64,000 nucleotides of DNA from positions 1-64,000 of the forward strand of contig NZ_JAKSYE010000054.1 of NCBI RefSeq assembly GCF_022829685.1, given 5' to 3'. Position 1 is the first letter of the stretch. The number at the start of each line of letters is the position of its first letter. Source of the DNA: Methylobacterium sp. E-045 (lineage in GTDB: Bacteria > Pseudomonadota > Alphaproteobacteria > Rhizobiales > Beijerinckiaceae). Both the position numbers and the translations under genes were made by a program. The notes beneath the pieces were generated by a model. It was not told the DNA's origin, did no database searches, and was given only the letters and a program-made list of their open reading frames with translations. This document shows positions 55,837 through 64,000 of this stretch, in pieces.

Positions 55837-56527
55837 ACCGTATCGGGCGCAACACCAGTCGGTCGCCGCGCACCTCGTAGGAACCGAGCCTGTCGAGGAA
55901 GCTCATGCCGAGAAGGTTGCCCGACAAGGCCCCGCGACGGCTCACCAGGGCCGAGACCCGGCGTTCGGTGATCGTGCCGACCGTGACGCTGTCGAGATAG
56001 ACCGGCGCGGCCATGGCGACGCCGTTGGCAGTCGAGACCCGGATCGAGAAGTCGGACTCCGCCGGGGAAATCCCGATCGCGGCGGCGTTCTCCGCCGTGA
56101 GAACGACGGAACTCGCGCCCGTGTCGAACTGGAAGACCTGTGGGCGACCGTTCACCTCCCCCCGGACGGAGAAATCGCCATCGGCCTTCCGGTTGATCGT
56201 AACGCTTCCGTCGCCCGACGTGACCGCGCTTCCGGGCCGCAGCGTCCCGACGAGGCGGTTGCCCACATCCCCGGCCTCCTCCTTGTAGGCGTAGCCCGCC
56301 ACAAGGACGACGGTGAGGGCGGCCCAGAACAGGAGCGCCTTCAGGTTGGTGCCGATCTGCTCGCGGAACCGGTGCCAAAATCCGGCGAGGAAGATCGTGA
56401 GCAAGGTGCCGCTGAAGGCGAGCCGCGCGAGCTGGTCCTTGTCCAGACCGGCGACGGTACTCTCTCCGTCCGAGAACAGGAGAAAGGCGAGGATGCCGAG
56501 CAGGTCCGCGACGGCAGCGTAGATCAT
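55835..56527 (-). CDS. Retropepsin-like aspartic protease (TIGR02281 type), membrane-bound
   Basis: The 230-residue product has up to three N-terminal helices (about 5-18, 38-52 and 63-80) and then a single retropepsin-like domain with the catalytic Asp135 in FQFDTGASS and LLGMSFLDRL near the end. Single-domain enzymes of this clan work as dimers. Function is unknown; the family recurs beside cobS and DUF1289 genes in alphaproteobacteria. Its ATG overlaps the stop of the DUF1289 gene (ATGA). Confidence 0.9.
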   Translation of the reverse strand: MIYAAVADLLGILAFLLFSDGESTVAGLDKDQLARLAFSGTLLTIFLAGFWHRFREQIGTNLKALLFWAALTVVLVAGYAYKEEAGDVGNRLVGTLRPGSAVTSGDGSVTINRKADGDFSVRGEVNGRPQVFQFDTGASSVVLTAENAAAIGISPAESDFSIRVSTANGVAMAAPVYLDSVTVGTITERRVSALVSRRGALSGNLLGMSFLDRLGSYEVRGDRLVLRPIR

Positions 56528-56742
56528 GGCTTGGCCAGGGCCTTCTCCCGCAGCGGATAGGCGGTGCGGAGGCGATGTCCGAGGGTCGCCATGATGGCCT
56601 GCCGCTTCGGCTCCGACATCGAGCCCCACAACCCGATCTCGTCGCGCGTGCGGCCGCAGCCTTCGCAGAGTCCGGTCGCCGCGTCGAGGATGCAGAGTTT
56701 CGTGCAGGGGCTCGAGGGCCTCGGGGCGACAGGCTGGGTCAT
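56524..56742 (-). CDS. DUF1289 small protein
   Basis: The 72-residue product has four cysteines (13, 17, 26, 29) in the CxxxC...CxxC pattern of DUF1289, with the CEGCGRTRDEIGLW segment. The cysteines may bind zinc or another metal. Function is unknown. It lies 53 bases after cobS and overlaps the aspartic protease gene by ATGA, so the three are likely one operon. Confidence 0.9.
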   Translation of the reverse strand: MTQPVAPRPSSPCTKLCILDAATGLCEGCGRTRDEIGLWGSMSEPKRQAIMATLGHRLRTAYPLREKALAKP

Positions 56743-56795
56743 GGCCGTTCCATGCCCTCAGGCGCGGGTCGCGATCAAGGTGCAAAGTACCATGG

Positions 56796-57626
56796 TCAGC
56801 GCGGGGCCGTCGCCACGAGGCCGAGAAGCGCCGCGATCTCCGCCACCTGTTGGCAGGCTCCGATGACGTCGCCGGTCTGCCCTCCGATCTTGGCGCGGGC
56901 CAGGGCGGTGAGCACGAGGGACGCCGCCAGCGCCATGGCCGGCATGAGTATCATGCCGGCGAGCGGCAGGCCGGCGCTCCAGCCGAGGGCGACGAGGGCG
57001 ACGGCGACGAGGCTGACGATTTCGATGGTCCGGCGATCGGGTGATCCCACCGATGCCCCCGCCCCGCCGGGGCGTGCGGGTCCGAGCAGCACCATCGGCG
57101 CCAGGGCGGCGCAGCGCGAGAGGGAGGCGGCCAGTATCAGGGCCAACGCGGCCAGCGCCCCGGTGCGATCGAGCAGGGTCGCGAGGGCTCCGATCCTCAA
57201 GGCCAACGACAGGACGAGGGCGACGCCGCCATAGGCGCCGATGCGGCTGTCGCGCATGATCTCGATACGGCGCTCGCGCGTCGAGCCGCCACCGAATCCG
57301 TCCGCCACGTCGGCGAGACCGTCCTCGTGCAGCGCGCCGGTCACCAGCGTCGCCAACGCCACGGCGAGGGTGGCTGCCAGGAACGGTCCGAGATCCAGCG
57401 CCCAGGCGACGAGCAGGATGAGGGCGGAGGGCAGGGCGAGGATGAGACCGGCCAGGGGCAGCATGCGCGGCAGGATGCGGAAGTCCGGCACCCGATGCGG
57501 ATCCCCCTCGCCGGGCAGGCGCGGCACCGGCAACCGCGAATAGAATCGCAGGCACGCCGCGAGATCGTAGGCCATGGGCGCGCCGGGAAACGCATCGTCC
57601 GGTTCCAGATCCCAGCCTTGCGTCAT
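56796..57626 (-). CDS. cobS: Adenosylcobinamide-GDP ribazoletransferase
   Basis: CobS joins adenosylcobinamide-GDP to alpha-ribazole, the last step of cobalamin assembly, in the membrane. The 276-residue protein has several helices and the family landmarks FYSRLPVP, the metal-binding HEDGLADVADGFGGG, RDSRIGAYG and GGQTGDVIGACQQVAE. An N-terminal extension of about 20 residues precedes the usual start. It is divergent from cobT across 100 bases. Confidence 0.95.
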   Translation of the reverse strand: MTQGWDLEPDDAFPGAPMAYDLAACLRFYSRLPVPRLPGEGDPHRVPDFRILPRMLPLAGLILALPSALILLVAWALDLGPFLAATLAVALATLVTGALHEDGLADVADGFGGGSTRERRIEIMRDSRIGAYGGVALVLSLALRIGALATLLDRTGALAALALILAASLSRCAALAPMVLLGPARPGGAGASVGSPDRRTIEIVSLVAVALVALGWSAGLPLAGMILMPAMALAASLVLTALARAKIGGQTGDVIGACQQVAEIAALLGLVATAPR

Positions 57627-57726
57627 CGAGGCTCTGCCTTCACCGCCCGCGTCCCGTTGGTTATAGCTCGCCCCACAGGCAGGCCGCCATACCGGACGCG
57701 CCGAGACCCAAGGCAAGTTTCGCGCG

Positions 57727-58776
57727 ATGACCCAGACGCCCCAGAATCACGATCATACCGACGAGACGCCGTTCTCCGACATCCGTCGCCTGATCGCGTC
57801 CGTGCCCGGCGCGGACCGCGATGCCGTCGCGATGGTGCGTGAGCGGGATGCGATGCTGACGAAGCCGGCCGGCGCGCTGGGCCGCCTCGAGAACCTCGTC
57901 GAATGGCTCGCGGCCTGGCAGGGCAAGGGCCAGCCCAGCCTCGACCGCCCCCTCGTCTGCGTTTTCGCCGCGAGTCACGGCGTCACGAAACGCGGCGTCT
58001 CCGCCTTCCCGGCGGAGGTGAACCGCCAGATGCTCGACAATTTCGCCGCGGGCGGCGGCGCGATCAACCAGCTCTGCGCCGCCTACGGCCTCGGCTTCAA
58101 GGTCTTCGATCTCGCCATCGACCTTCCCACCGGCGACATCTGCGAAGGCCCGGCCTTCACCGAGAAGGAATGCGTGGCCACCATGGCCTTCGGCATGGAG
58201 GCCATCGCCGCCGGGACCGACTGCCTCGGCCTCGGCGAGATGGGGATCGGCAACACCACCATCGCGGCGGCGATCTATGCGGCGCTCTACGGTGGGGGGG
58301 CGGCGCATTGGGTCGGTCGCGGCACCGGCGTCGATGCGGCCGGGATCGAGCGCAAGGTCGCGGCGGTGGACGCCGCCCTGGCGCATCATGCCGGTCACCT
58401 CCACGACCCGCTCCAAGTGCTGTCGCGCCTCGGAGGCCGCGAAATCGCGGCCATGGCCGGCGCCATCCTGGCGGCGCGGATGCAGCGCATCCCCGTGGTC
58501 ATCGATGGCTACGTCGCCACCTCGGCGGCGGCGATCCTTCACGCCATCGATCCGGCGATGCTCGACCATTGCCTCGCCGGCCACGTCTCGGCGGAAGGGG
58601 CCCATGCCGAAGTGCTTGAACGCCTCGGACTGGTGCCGCTCCTGGCCCTCGGCATGCGCCTCGGCGAGGCATCCGGCGCCGCGCTCGCCATCGGCCTGCT
58701 CAAGGGCGCGCTCGCCTGCCATCGCGACATGGCGACATTCGCCCAGGCGGGGGTGTCGGGACGCAGCGACGGCTGA
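57727..58776 (+). CDS. cobT: Nicotinate-nucleotide--dimethylbenzimidazole phosphoribosyltransferase
   Basis: CobT activates the lower ligand as alpha-ribazole phosphate for CobS. The 349-residue product has LTKPAGALGRLENLVEW, the FAASHGVTKRGVSAFPAEV segment, GEMGIGNTTIAAAI, and the C-terminal region with GHVSAEGAHAEVLERLGLVPLLALGMRLGEASGAAL. The start is MTQTPQNHDH. It lies back to back with cobS, so both may share a regulatory region; no cobalamin riboswitch was recognised there. Confidence 0.95.
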   Translation: MTQTPQNHDHTDETPFSDIRRLIASVPGADRDAVAMVRERDAMLTKPAGALGRLENLVEWLAAWQGKGQPSLDRPLVCVFAASHGVTKRGVSAFPAEVNRQMLDNFAAGGGAINQLCAAYGLGFKVFDLAIDLPTGDICEGPAFTEKECVATMAFGMEAIAAGTDCLGLGEMGIGNTTIAAAIYAALYGGGAAHWVGRGTGVDAAGIERKVAAVDAALAHHAGHLHDPLQVLSRLGGREIAAMAGAILAARMQRIPVVIDGYVATSAAAILHAIDPAMLDHCLAGHVSAEGAHAEVLERLGLVPLLALGMRLGEASGAALAIGLLKGALACHRDMATFAQAGVSGRSDG

Positions 58777-58856
58777 GGCGGCCCCATCGGGAACGTCGGG
58801 TCCGTAATGGCCCGGCGGATAGACGGTGGCGGTCCCCGGAAAGGCGGATGCGCCGG

Positions 58857-60404
58857 TCAGGCCGCCCGCGCCGCGCTCCGCCTGCCGCCCATGGCCGTGA
58901 TCGACTCCGCCTCGGCGGGCAGGTTCAGGGCGGGCAGGGTGTCCATCACGCGGCTCGCTGGGAAGATCACGACGACCTCGGTCCCCTCGCGCGGCTTGGA
59001 CTTCAGGTGGAAGTTGCCGCCGTGCAGGTCCACCAGCCCCTTAACGATGGGCAGGCCGAGCCCCGAACCCTGTTCGGCCGTCTTGATCGCCAGGGAGCCC
59101 CGGCCGAACGAGGACATCACCGTACCGAGTTCGTCCTCGGGGATACCGGGCCCGCTGTCCTTGACGCTGACATACTGCCCGCCCGAGGCCGTCCAGCCGA
59201 CCTTGATCGTGATGTCGCCGCCCGGCGGCGTGAACTTCACGGCATTCGAGAGGAGATTCAGTACGATCTGGCGCAAAGCGCGCTCGTCCGCCCAGATACG
59301 GGGCAGGTCGGGATCGATGAACTCGTGGAAGGCCTGGCCTTTGCCGCGGGCGCGCAGGGCGACCATGTGCCGGCATTCGTCCACCGCATGGGCGAGCTGG
59401 ATCGCCTCTTCGTTCAGTTCGTAGCGTCCGGCCTCGATCCGCGAGAGGTCGAGGATCTCGTTGATGAGGTTGAGAAGGTGCATCCCGCTGTCGTGGATGT
59501 CGCCCGCATATTCCTTGTACGACGGCGCGACATGAGCGCCGAAGACCTCGTTCTTCATCACCTCCGAAAAGCCGAGGATGGCGTTCAGCGGCGTGCGCAA
59601 CTCGTGGCTCATGGTCGCGAGGAAACGGGACTTGGCGAGATTGGCCTCTTCCGCCCGCCGCCGCGCCTCATCGGAATTGGCCTTGGCCTGTTCGAGCTCG
59701 ATGAAGATGGCGTCCTTCTCCGCCTGGGATTTCAGCGCGCCCACCGCCGAGGCGTAGACGCGGCGTGCGAGGCCCATGAAGAAGATCTGTGAGCCGACCA
59801 CCATGGTCACGAGCAAGATCGTGTCCATGTCGTGCGAGAACGCCAGAAGGGAGAGCGCGGCCAGGATCAGCGGCAGGAGCGCGGCGGCGGCGGCGGCCGG
59901 CAGGGTCGCCGCCAGCATCGCGGCCACCGCGGCGGCGATGACGAGGCCGAACAGGACGAAGATGCGGGCACTGGGAGCGGCCACGAGGACCATGAGCGCC
60001 CATGACGTACTCTGGACGATCTCGCTCAGCATGAAGGCGCTGCGCCAGCGCCTGACGGATACGGCGTCCGCCGGCTGACGCAGGAAATGCTTGGTCAGCC
60101 CCATCGACAGACCGACGCCGCAGAGCAGGCAGACGGCCCAGGACAGGGCGACGGGGACCGGCACCCAGAGCGACGAGGCCCCGGCGATCAGAAGCCCGAG
60201 GACGGCATGGGTCAGGCCGGCACCGGCGCGGTACTCGGCGTAGATCCGGATCAATTCGTAATCGAAGGCGCGTTCCAGACCGCTCGTCGAGGTCAAGCGC
60301 TCGCGCGCCGATCGGATGTCGCGGGCCACCTTGCGGCGGCGAGCAGATTCCGGTGCCGAAGGACCGCGTCCACGCTGAACCATCTCCGCTGTCAGGTCGG
60401 CCAT
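58857..60404 (-). CDS. Membrane sensor histidine kinase (PleC/DivJ-like transmitter)
   Basis: The 515-residue protein has an N-terminal cytosolic part, about six membrane helices (roughly 65-215) and a HisKA/HATPase transmitter. The phospho-acceptor is His267 in ATMSHELRTPLNAILGFSEVM, followed by NAVKFTPPGG (N box) and G1/G2 glycines. The transmitter resembles PleC/DivJ-type cell-cycle kinases of alphaproteobacteria. It has no receiver and no adjacent response regulator. The start ATG is at MADLTAE; a GTG one codon earlier is also open. Confidence 0.9.
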   Translation of the reverse strand: MADLTAEMVQRGRGPSAPESARRRKVARDIRSARERLTSTSGLERAFDYELIRIYAEYRAGAGLTHAVLGLLIAGASSLWVPVPVALSWAVCLLCGVGLSMGLTKHFLRQPADAVSVRRWRSAFMLSEIVQSTSWALMVLVAAPSARIFVLFGLVIAAAVAAMLAATLPAAAAAALLPLILAALSLLAFSHDMDTILLVTMVVGSQIFFMGLARRVYASAVGALKSQAEKDAIFIELEQAKANSDEARRRAEEANLAKSRFLATMSHELRTPLNAILGFSEVMKNEVFGAHVAPSYKEYAGDIHDSGMHLLNLINEILDLSRIEAGRYELNEEAIQLAHAVDECRHMVALRARGKGQAFHEFIDPDLPRIWADERALRQIVLNLLSNAVKFTPPGGDITIKVGWTASGGQYVSVKDSGPGIPEDELGTVMSSFGRGSLAIKTAEQGSGLGLPIVKGLVDLHGGNFHLKSKPREGTEVVVIFPASRVMDTLPALNLPAEAESITAMGGRRSAARAA

Positions 60405-60663
60405 CACCGTCTTGAGGATCTTTAGGAGGAAAGCCGACGGTCGGAAGGACCGTCACCCGTCGGCGCTGCGACCACACGAAGCTGCGCGCGATAGGTTAAG
60501 ATCGGCCTGACCCGGTCGCGACACTTGTCTCCAAATCGGGCGGATCGACCGGGCGAGGCCCGATGAAAGGCCGACGCCGATCTCCGATCGATGTGTGCAG
60601 GCGCACATTTTCAGAGAGGATGTGGTATTTAGAACAAGTCGATACTGAAGTCGGAGAGACGTC

Positions 60664-61119
60664 ATGCTGAAACTGAATGTCGACGGTGTGTCGCATGATG
60701 TCGATGCCGATCCCGACATGCCGCTCCTGTGGGCGCTGCGCGATCATCTCGATAAGACCGGGACGAAGTATGGCTGCGGCATCGCCCAATGCGGTGCCTG
60801 TACGGTGCATCTCGACGGCCAGCCCGTCCGCTCCTGCCAGACCCGCATCGGCGATGTGGGCGAGGCGAAGGTCACCACGATCCAGGGCGTGTCCGGGCGG
60901 GTGGCGGACGCGGTCCAGACCGCGTGGCGCAGCCTCGACGTGGTTCAGTGCGGGTATTGCCAGTCCGGCCAGATCATGTCGGCCATCGGCCTGCTCTCGA
61001 CCACTCCCAAGCCAAGCGACGCGGAGATCGACGGGGCCATGGACGGCAACATCTGCCGCTGCGGCACCTACCAGCGCGTTCGCGCCGCGATCCACGAAGC
61101 CGCCCGCTCCCTCGCCTGA
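60664..61119 (+). CDS. iorA: Isoquinoline 1-oxidoreductase-type [2Fe-2S] subunit
   Basis: The 151-residue subunit carries two [2Fe-2S] clusters that pass electrons from the molybdenum site. Cysteines 38, 43, 46 and 58 form the plant-type cluster, and 96, 99, 131 and 133 the second (CGYCQSGQ and CRCGTY). GGAGAGACGTC precedes the ATG. Members of this family oxidise aldehydes or N-heterocycles; the substrate here is unknown. The large subunit gene follows. A strong hairpin lies between them. Confidence 0.93.
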   Translation: MLKLNVDGVSHDVDADPDMPLLWALRDHLDKTGTKYGCGIAQCGACTVHLDGQPVRSCQTRIGDVGEAKVTTIQGVSGRVADAVQTAWRSLDVVQCGYCQSGQIMSAIGLLSTTPKPSDAEIDGAMDGNICRCGTYQRVRAAIHEAARSLA

Positions 61120-61127
61120 TCCGAATG

Positions 61128-61153
61128 CGAGGCCGGCCCCTGGGCCGGCCTCG
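61128..61153 (+). terminator. Hairpin between iorA and iorB
   Basis: A perfect 12-bp stem (61128-61139 with 61142-61153) has only two bases between arms. No T-run follows (GTTCGC), so it is better seen as an RNA stability or processing element than a true terminator. A related GGCCGGCCTCGTT sequence ends iorB. Confidence 0.5.
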
Positions 61154-61196
61154 TTCGCTCGATACCGTGCGCGTCATCGTCGCCGTGGAGGAAGCC

Positions 61197-63413
61197 ATGC
61201 TGAAGGTCCGTCAGACCCAATCCGAGGCGGCTGCTCCCCGTCCCTCGCGCCGTTCCTTCCTCGGCGGGGCCGGGGTAGCCGCCGGAGCCCTGGTGATCGG
61301 ATTCACCCTGGACCCCGCCAAGCCTGTGCGCGCGGCGGCCGGACCCGACCTGTCCTTGGCCCCCGCCCAGCCCAACGCCTTCGTGCGGATCGCGGCCGAC
61401 GATACCGTCACGGTGCTGATCAAGCATCTCGACATGGGGCAGGGCAACACGACGGGCCTCGCCACCATCCTGGCCGACGAGCTCGACGCCGACTGGTCCC
61501 GCGTGCGCGTCGCCTTCGCGCCCGCCGATGCCAAGCTCTACAACAATCTGCTGATGGGCCCGATCCAGGGGACCGGCGGTTCGACGGCGGTGGCCAATTC
61601 CTGGTTCCAGCTCCGCAAGGCGGGGGCGGCCGCCCGCGCCATGCTCGTCTCGGCGGCAGCCGAGAAATGGTCCGTCCCGGCCTCCGAGATCACGGTTTCG
61701 AACGGCACGGTCCGTCACGCGGCCTCGAAGCGCGAGGAGCGGTTCGGTGCCCTGGCCGAGGCCGCCGCGGCGATCCCCGTCCCCGAGCAGCCGAAGCTCA
61801 AGGACCCGAGCCAGTGGGTCCATATCGGCAAGAAGCGGCCGCGCCTCGATTCCGTAGCGAAGACCAACGGGACCGCCATCTATGCCATGGATATCCGTCG
61901 GCCGGGCCAGGTCACGGCGGTGGTGGCGCATGCCCCGCGCTTCGGCGGCACCGTGTCGAAGGTCGACGACAAGGCCGCCCGTGCCGTTCGCGGCGTGATC
62001 GACGTGGTGACGATCCCCACCGGGGTCGCCGTGATCGCCAGGGACACCTGGTCGGCGATGAAGGGCCGGGACGCCCTGTCGGTCACCTGGGACGAGCGCG
62101 CGGCGGAAAAGCGGTCTTCCGACGCCATCCTCAGCGAGTATCGCGAGACGGCCAAGCGTCCGGGAATCGTCGCATCGGAGAAGGGTGATCCCGCCGCCGC
62201 CATCGCCGGATCGGCCAAGGTCATCGAGGCCGAGTTCACCTTCCCCTATCTGGCCCATGCGGCCATGGAGCCCCTTAACGCCACGATCGAGCGGGCTGCC
62301 GACGGCTCCTACGACATCTATGCCGGCCTGCAGTTCCAGACGATCGAGCAGGCGGTGGCCGCCGCGACCCTCGGTGTGACGGCAGACAAGGTCAGGCTGC
62401 ATACGCAATGGGCGGGCGGATCGTTCGGGCGACGGGCGACCCCCACCGCCGATTACATCGCCGAGGCCGCGTCGATCATGAAGGCAACCGGCGGCAAGGC
62501 GCCGGTTCATCTGGTTTGGACCCGCGAGGACGACATGGCGGGCGGGTATTATCGCCCGATGGTGCTGCACACCCTCAAGGCCGGCATCGACGCCAAGGGC
62601 GCCATCACCGGATGGCAGCACCGGATGGTGGGCAAATCGATCATGATCGGCTCACCGTTCGAGGCGATGCTGGTGAAGAACGGGGTCGATTCCACCACGG
62701 TGGAGGGCGCGTCGGACACGCCCTATGCCATCCCGGCCTACCGATTCGAGGTCCACAACGCCCGCGAGGGCGTGCCCGTCCTGTGGTGGCGTTCGGTGGG
62801 TCACACTCATACGGCGCAGGCGATGGAGGTGTTCATCGACGAGTTGGCCCACGCCGCCGGCGCCGATCCTCTGGCCTACCGCCTGGGCATGCTGACGGGC
62901 GCGCCGCGCCTGTCGAATGTCCTGAAGCTCGCCGCCGAAAAGGCGGATTGGGCCAAAGGCAGCGGCGGCAAGGGCCGGGGCCTCGGCATCTCGGCGCACG
63001 AATCCTTCGGCTCTTACGTGGCGATGGTGGCCGACATCACGGCGGATGGCAGCCACGTGAAGGTCAACCGCATCGTCGCGGCGGTGGATGTGGGCGTCGC
63101 CGTCAACCCTGACGTGATCCGCGCCCAGGTGGAGGGATCGGTCGGCTTCGCGCTGTCATCGGTCCTGCGCAACAAGATCACGCTGACGGACGGGGTGGTC
63201 CAGGAGAAGAATTTCGACGCCTACGAGCCGACGCGCATGAGCGAGATGCCGGTGGTGGAGGTGCATATCGTCGCCTCCGATGCCGCTCCGACCGGTATCG
63301 GCGAGCCGGGCGTGCCCGTCATCGCCCCGGCGATCTCCAACGCGATCTTCGCCGCGACGGGGCAGCGACTGCGCTCGCTGCCCCTAGATCTCTCCGGCCT
63401 CAAGGGAGTCTGA
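61197..63413 (+). CDS. iorB: Isoquinoline 1-oxidoreductase-type molybdopterin subunit
   Basis: The 738-residue large subunit has a twin-arginine signal ([15 protein letters not shown]), so the folded enzyme is exported. It has the aldehyde oxidase/xanthine dehydrogenase fold with [49 protein letters not shown], and the late catalytic Glu in [14 protein letters not shown]. It needs the molybdenum cofactor made with MoaC and MoeA. GGAGGAA precedes the ATG. The substrate is not known; IorAB relatives oxidise aldehydes in methylotrophs. No cytochrome or XdhC-type gene is adjacent. Confidence 0.92.
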   Translation: MLKVRQTQSEAAAPRPSRRSFLGGAGVAAGALVIGFTLDPAKPVRAAAGPDLSLAPAQPNAFVRIAADDTVTVLIKHLDMGQGNTTGLATILADELDADWSRVRVAFAPADAKLYNNLLMGPIQGTGGSTAVANSWFQLRKAGAAARAMLVSAAAEKWSVPASEITVSNGTVRHAASKREERFGALAEAAAAIPVPEQPKLKDPSQWVHIGKKRPRLDSVAKTNGTAIYAMDIRRPGQVTAVVAHAPRFGGTVSKVDDKAARAVRGVIDVVTIPTGVAVIARDTWSAMKGRDALSVTWDERAAEKRSSDAILSEYRETAKRPGIVASEKGDPAAAIAGSAKVIEAEFTFPYLAHAAMEPLNATIERAADGSYDIYAGLQFQTIEQAVAAATLGVTADKVRLHTQWAGGSFGRRATPTADYIAEAASIMKATGGKAPVHLVWTREDDMAGGYYRPMVLHTLKAGIDAKGAITGWQHRMVGKSIMIGSPFEAMLVKNGVDSTTVEGASDTPYAIPAYRFEVHNAREGVPVLWWRSVGHTHTAQAMEVFIDELAHAAGADPLAYRLGMLTGAPRLSNVLKLAAEKADWAKGSGGKGRGLGISAHESFGSYVAMVADITADGSHVKVNRIVAAVDVGVAVNPDVIRAQVEGSVGFALSSVLRNKITLTDGVVQEKNFDAYEPTRMSEMPVVEVHIVASDAAPTGIGEPGVPVIAPAISNAIFAATGQRLRSLPLDLSGLKGV

Positions 63414-63419
63414 GGCCGG
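63394..63419 (+). terminator. Hairpin over the iorB stop
   Basis: CCGGCCTC and GAGGCCGG pair over 8 bp around a 10-base loop that contains the stop codon region, followed by CCTCGTTT. The T-run is short. It may mark the end of the iorAB transcript. Confidence 0.45.
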
Positions 63420-63431
63420 CCTCGTTTGGGC

Positions 63432-64000
63432 TCATCGCCTGAGGAAGTCGATCAGGTCCGCAGCCAGCCGCTCGTGATGGGTGAGCGGGATGGCGTGCGG
63501 GGCGCCGTCGTAAATCTCGAACTCCGCGCTCGGCACGGCCGAGGCCGCCATCCGTGCGGTCACATCGATGGGTACGGTCTGGTCGGCATCACCGTGGATG
63601 ATCAGGCAGGGTACGGTGACCTTCGCCATGTCGGGCCGGAAATCAGTCTGCGAGAAGGCACGCACGCAGGCCATCGTGGCTTTCGGCGAAGCCAGCATGG
63701 CAATCTGCCCGGCCCAGGCAATCATCTCCGACGACGCGGGTGAGCTGAACACACCCGCACCGAAGAAGCCCTTGTTGAATTTGGCGAGGAAGGAGGGCCG
63801 GTCCATCTTCAGCCCGTCGATGATCTCCTCGAAAACGCTGGCATCGACGCCGTCGGGATGGTCCGGCGTCTTCAGCATCATCGGCGTCACCGACGAGATC
63901 AGTACCGCCTGGGAGATCCGGTCACCGCCGTGCCGCGACAGGTATCGGACGACCTCGCCGCCGCCCATGGAAAAGCCGACCAGGGTCACGTCGGTGAGAT
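63432..64000 (-). CDS. Alpha/beta hydrolase, C-terminal part (partial)
   Basis: The gene continues past the right edge; the last 189 residues are visible. They contain the nucleophile Ser in [18 protein letters not shown], the acid in HGDADQTVP and His in [10 protein letters not shown], a pattern of non-haem chloroperoxidase and arylesterase-like hydrolases. The substrate is unknown. It faces iorB across 18 bases. An internal GTG at 63989 gives a shorter frame but the family needs the upstream part, so the true start lies outside the window. Confidence 0.88.
   Translation of the reverse strand, partial: LTDVTLVGFSMGGGEVVRYLSRHGGDRISQAVLISSVTPMMLKTPDHPDGVDASVFEEIIDGLKMDRPSFLAKFNKGFFGAGVFSSPASSEMIAWAGQIAMLASPKATMACVRAFSQTDFRPDMAKVTVPCLIIHGDADQTVPIDVTARMAASAVPSAEFEIYDGAPHAIPLTHHERLAADLIDFLRR

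Noticed and set aside
57627..57726. Cobalamin riboswitch between cobS and cobT
   Set aside because: The gap is only 100 bases, too short for the usual element, and the conserved box was not seen.

Overview
The window is GC-rich DNA from a bacterial chromosome. Gene content and order point to an alphaproteobacterium of the order Rhizobiales, most likely Methylobacterium or Methylorubrum. Supporting features are the block pyrG-secG-tpiA running away from ppiD-trpE, then trpG-trpD-trpC-moaC-moeA, the oxalate genes, HWE/PleC-type histidine kinases, an MmcB-type protein, and a late cobalamin pair next to a DUF1289 protein and a TIGR02281-type aspartic protease. This placement rests on recognising proteins and gene order; no database was searched. 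Genes are packed tightly, and many adjacent genes share ATGA, GTGA or TGATG start/stop overlaps.

Layout. 1-2.7 kb: end of an oxalate/formate antiporter facing formyl-CoA transferase across about 1.2 kb of weakly coding DNA. 2.8-5.3 kb: a PAS protein, then an OsmC / SnoaL-like / hydrolase run. 5.3-14.1 kb (minus strand): ppiD-trpE, an inserted esterase, then trpG-trpD-trpC-moaC-moeA. 14.3-17.4 kb (plus): tpiA, secG, pyrG. 17.4-22.2 kb (plus): DUF350, YgiB-like, YgiC-like ATP-grasp ligase, holC, an S10 peptidase and a small lipoprotein. 22.2-24.8 kb (minus): a double-domain KaiC-like ATPase overlapping an HWE histidine kinase. 25-29.7 kb (plus): OpgC acyltransferase, SGNH hydrolase, flippase and GNAT protein, a likely envelope glycan set. 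29.8-37.2 kb: FKBP isomerase, orphan ureE, glycine-zipper lipoprotein, TerB-DnaJ protein, amidase, TerC, SNase-like protein, M48 protease lipoprotein and a degenerate response regulator. 37.2-45.6 kb: ABC exporter, two MFS transporters, a PRC-barrel protein, a lipoprotein, a 40-residue membrane protein, a SWIB protein and an SDR. 45.7-54.5 kb: hydrolase, beta-hydroxyacid-dehydrogenase-like protein, RTX protein, MmcB-like, BtuF-like, DedA, pdxY, PhzF-like and Nudix-like. 54.7-64 kb: hydrolase, aspartic protease-DUF1289-cobS, divergent cobT, a hybrid-free histidine kinase, iorAB and a partial hydrolase.

How the genes fit together. moaC and moeA make and insert the molybdenum cofactor that the IorB-type enzyme at the right end would need. 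cobS and cobT complete the cobalamin nucleotide loop, and a cobalamin-binding-like protein lies 5 kb away. The trp genes and moco genes form a translationally coupled chain. The two most interesting parts are the KaiC-like ATPase coupled to a kinase with a pseudo-receiver domain, and the DUF350-YgiB-YgiC module joined to holC. No rRNA, tRNA, CRISPR array, insertion sequence or prophage was recognised.
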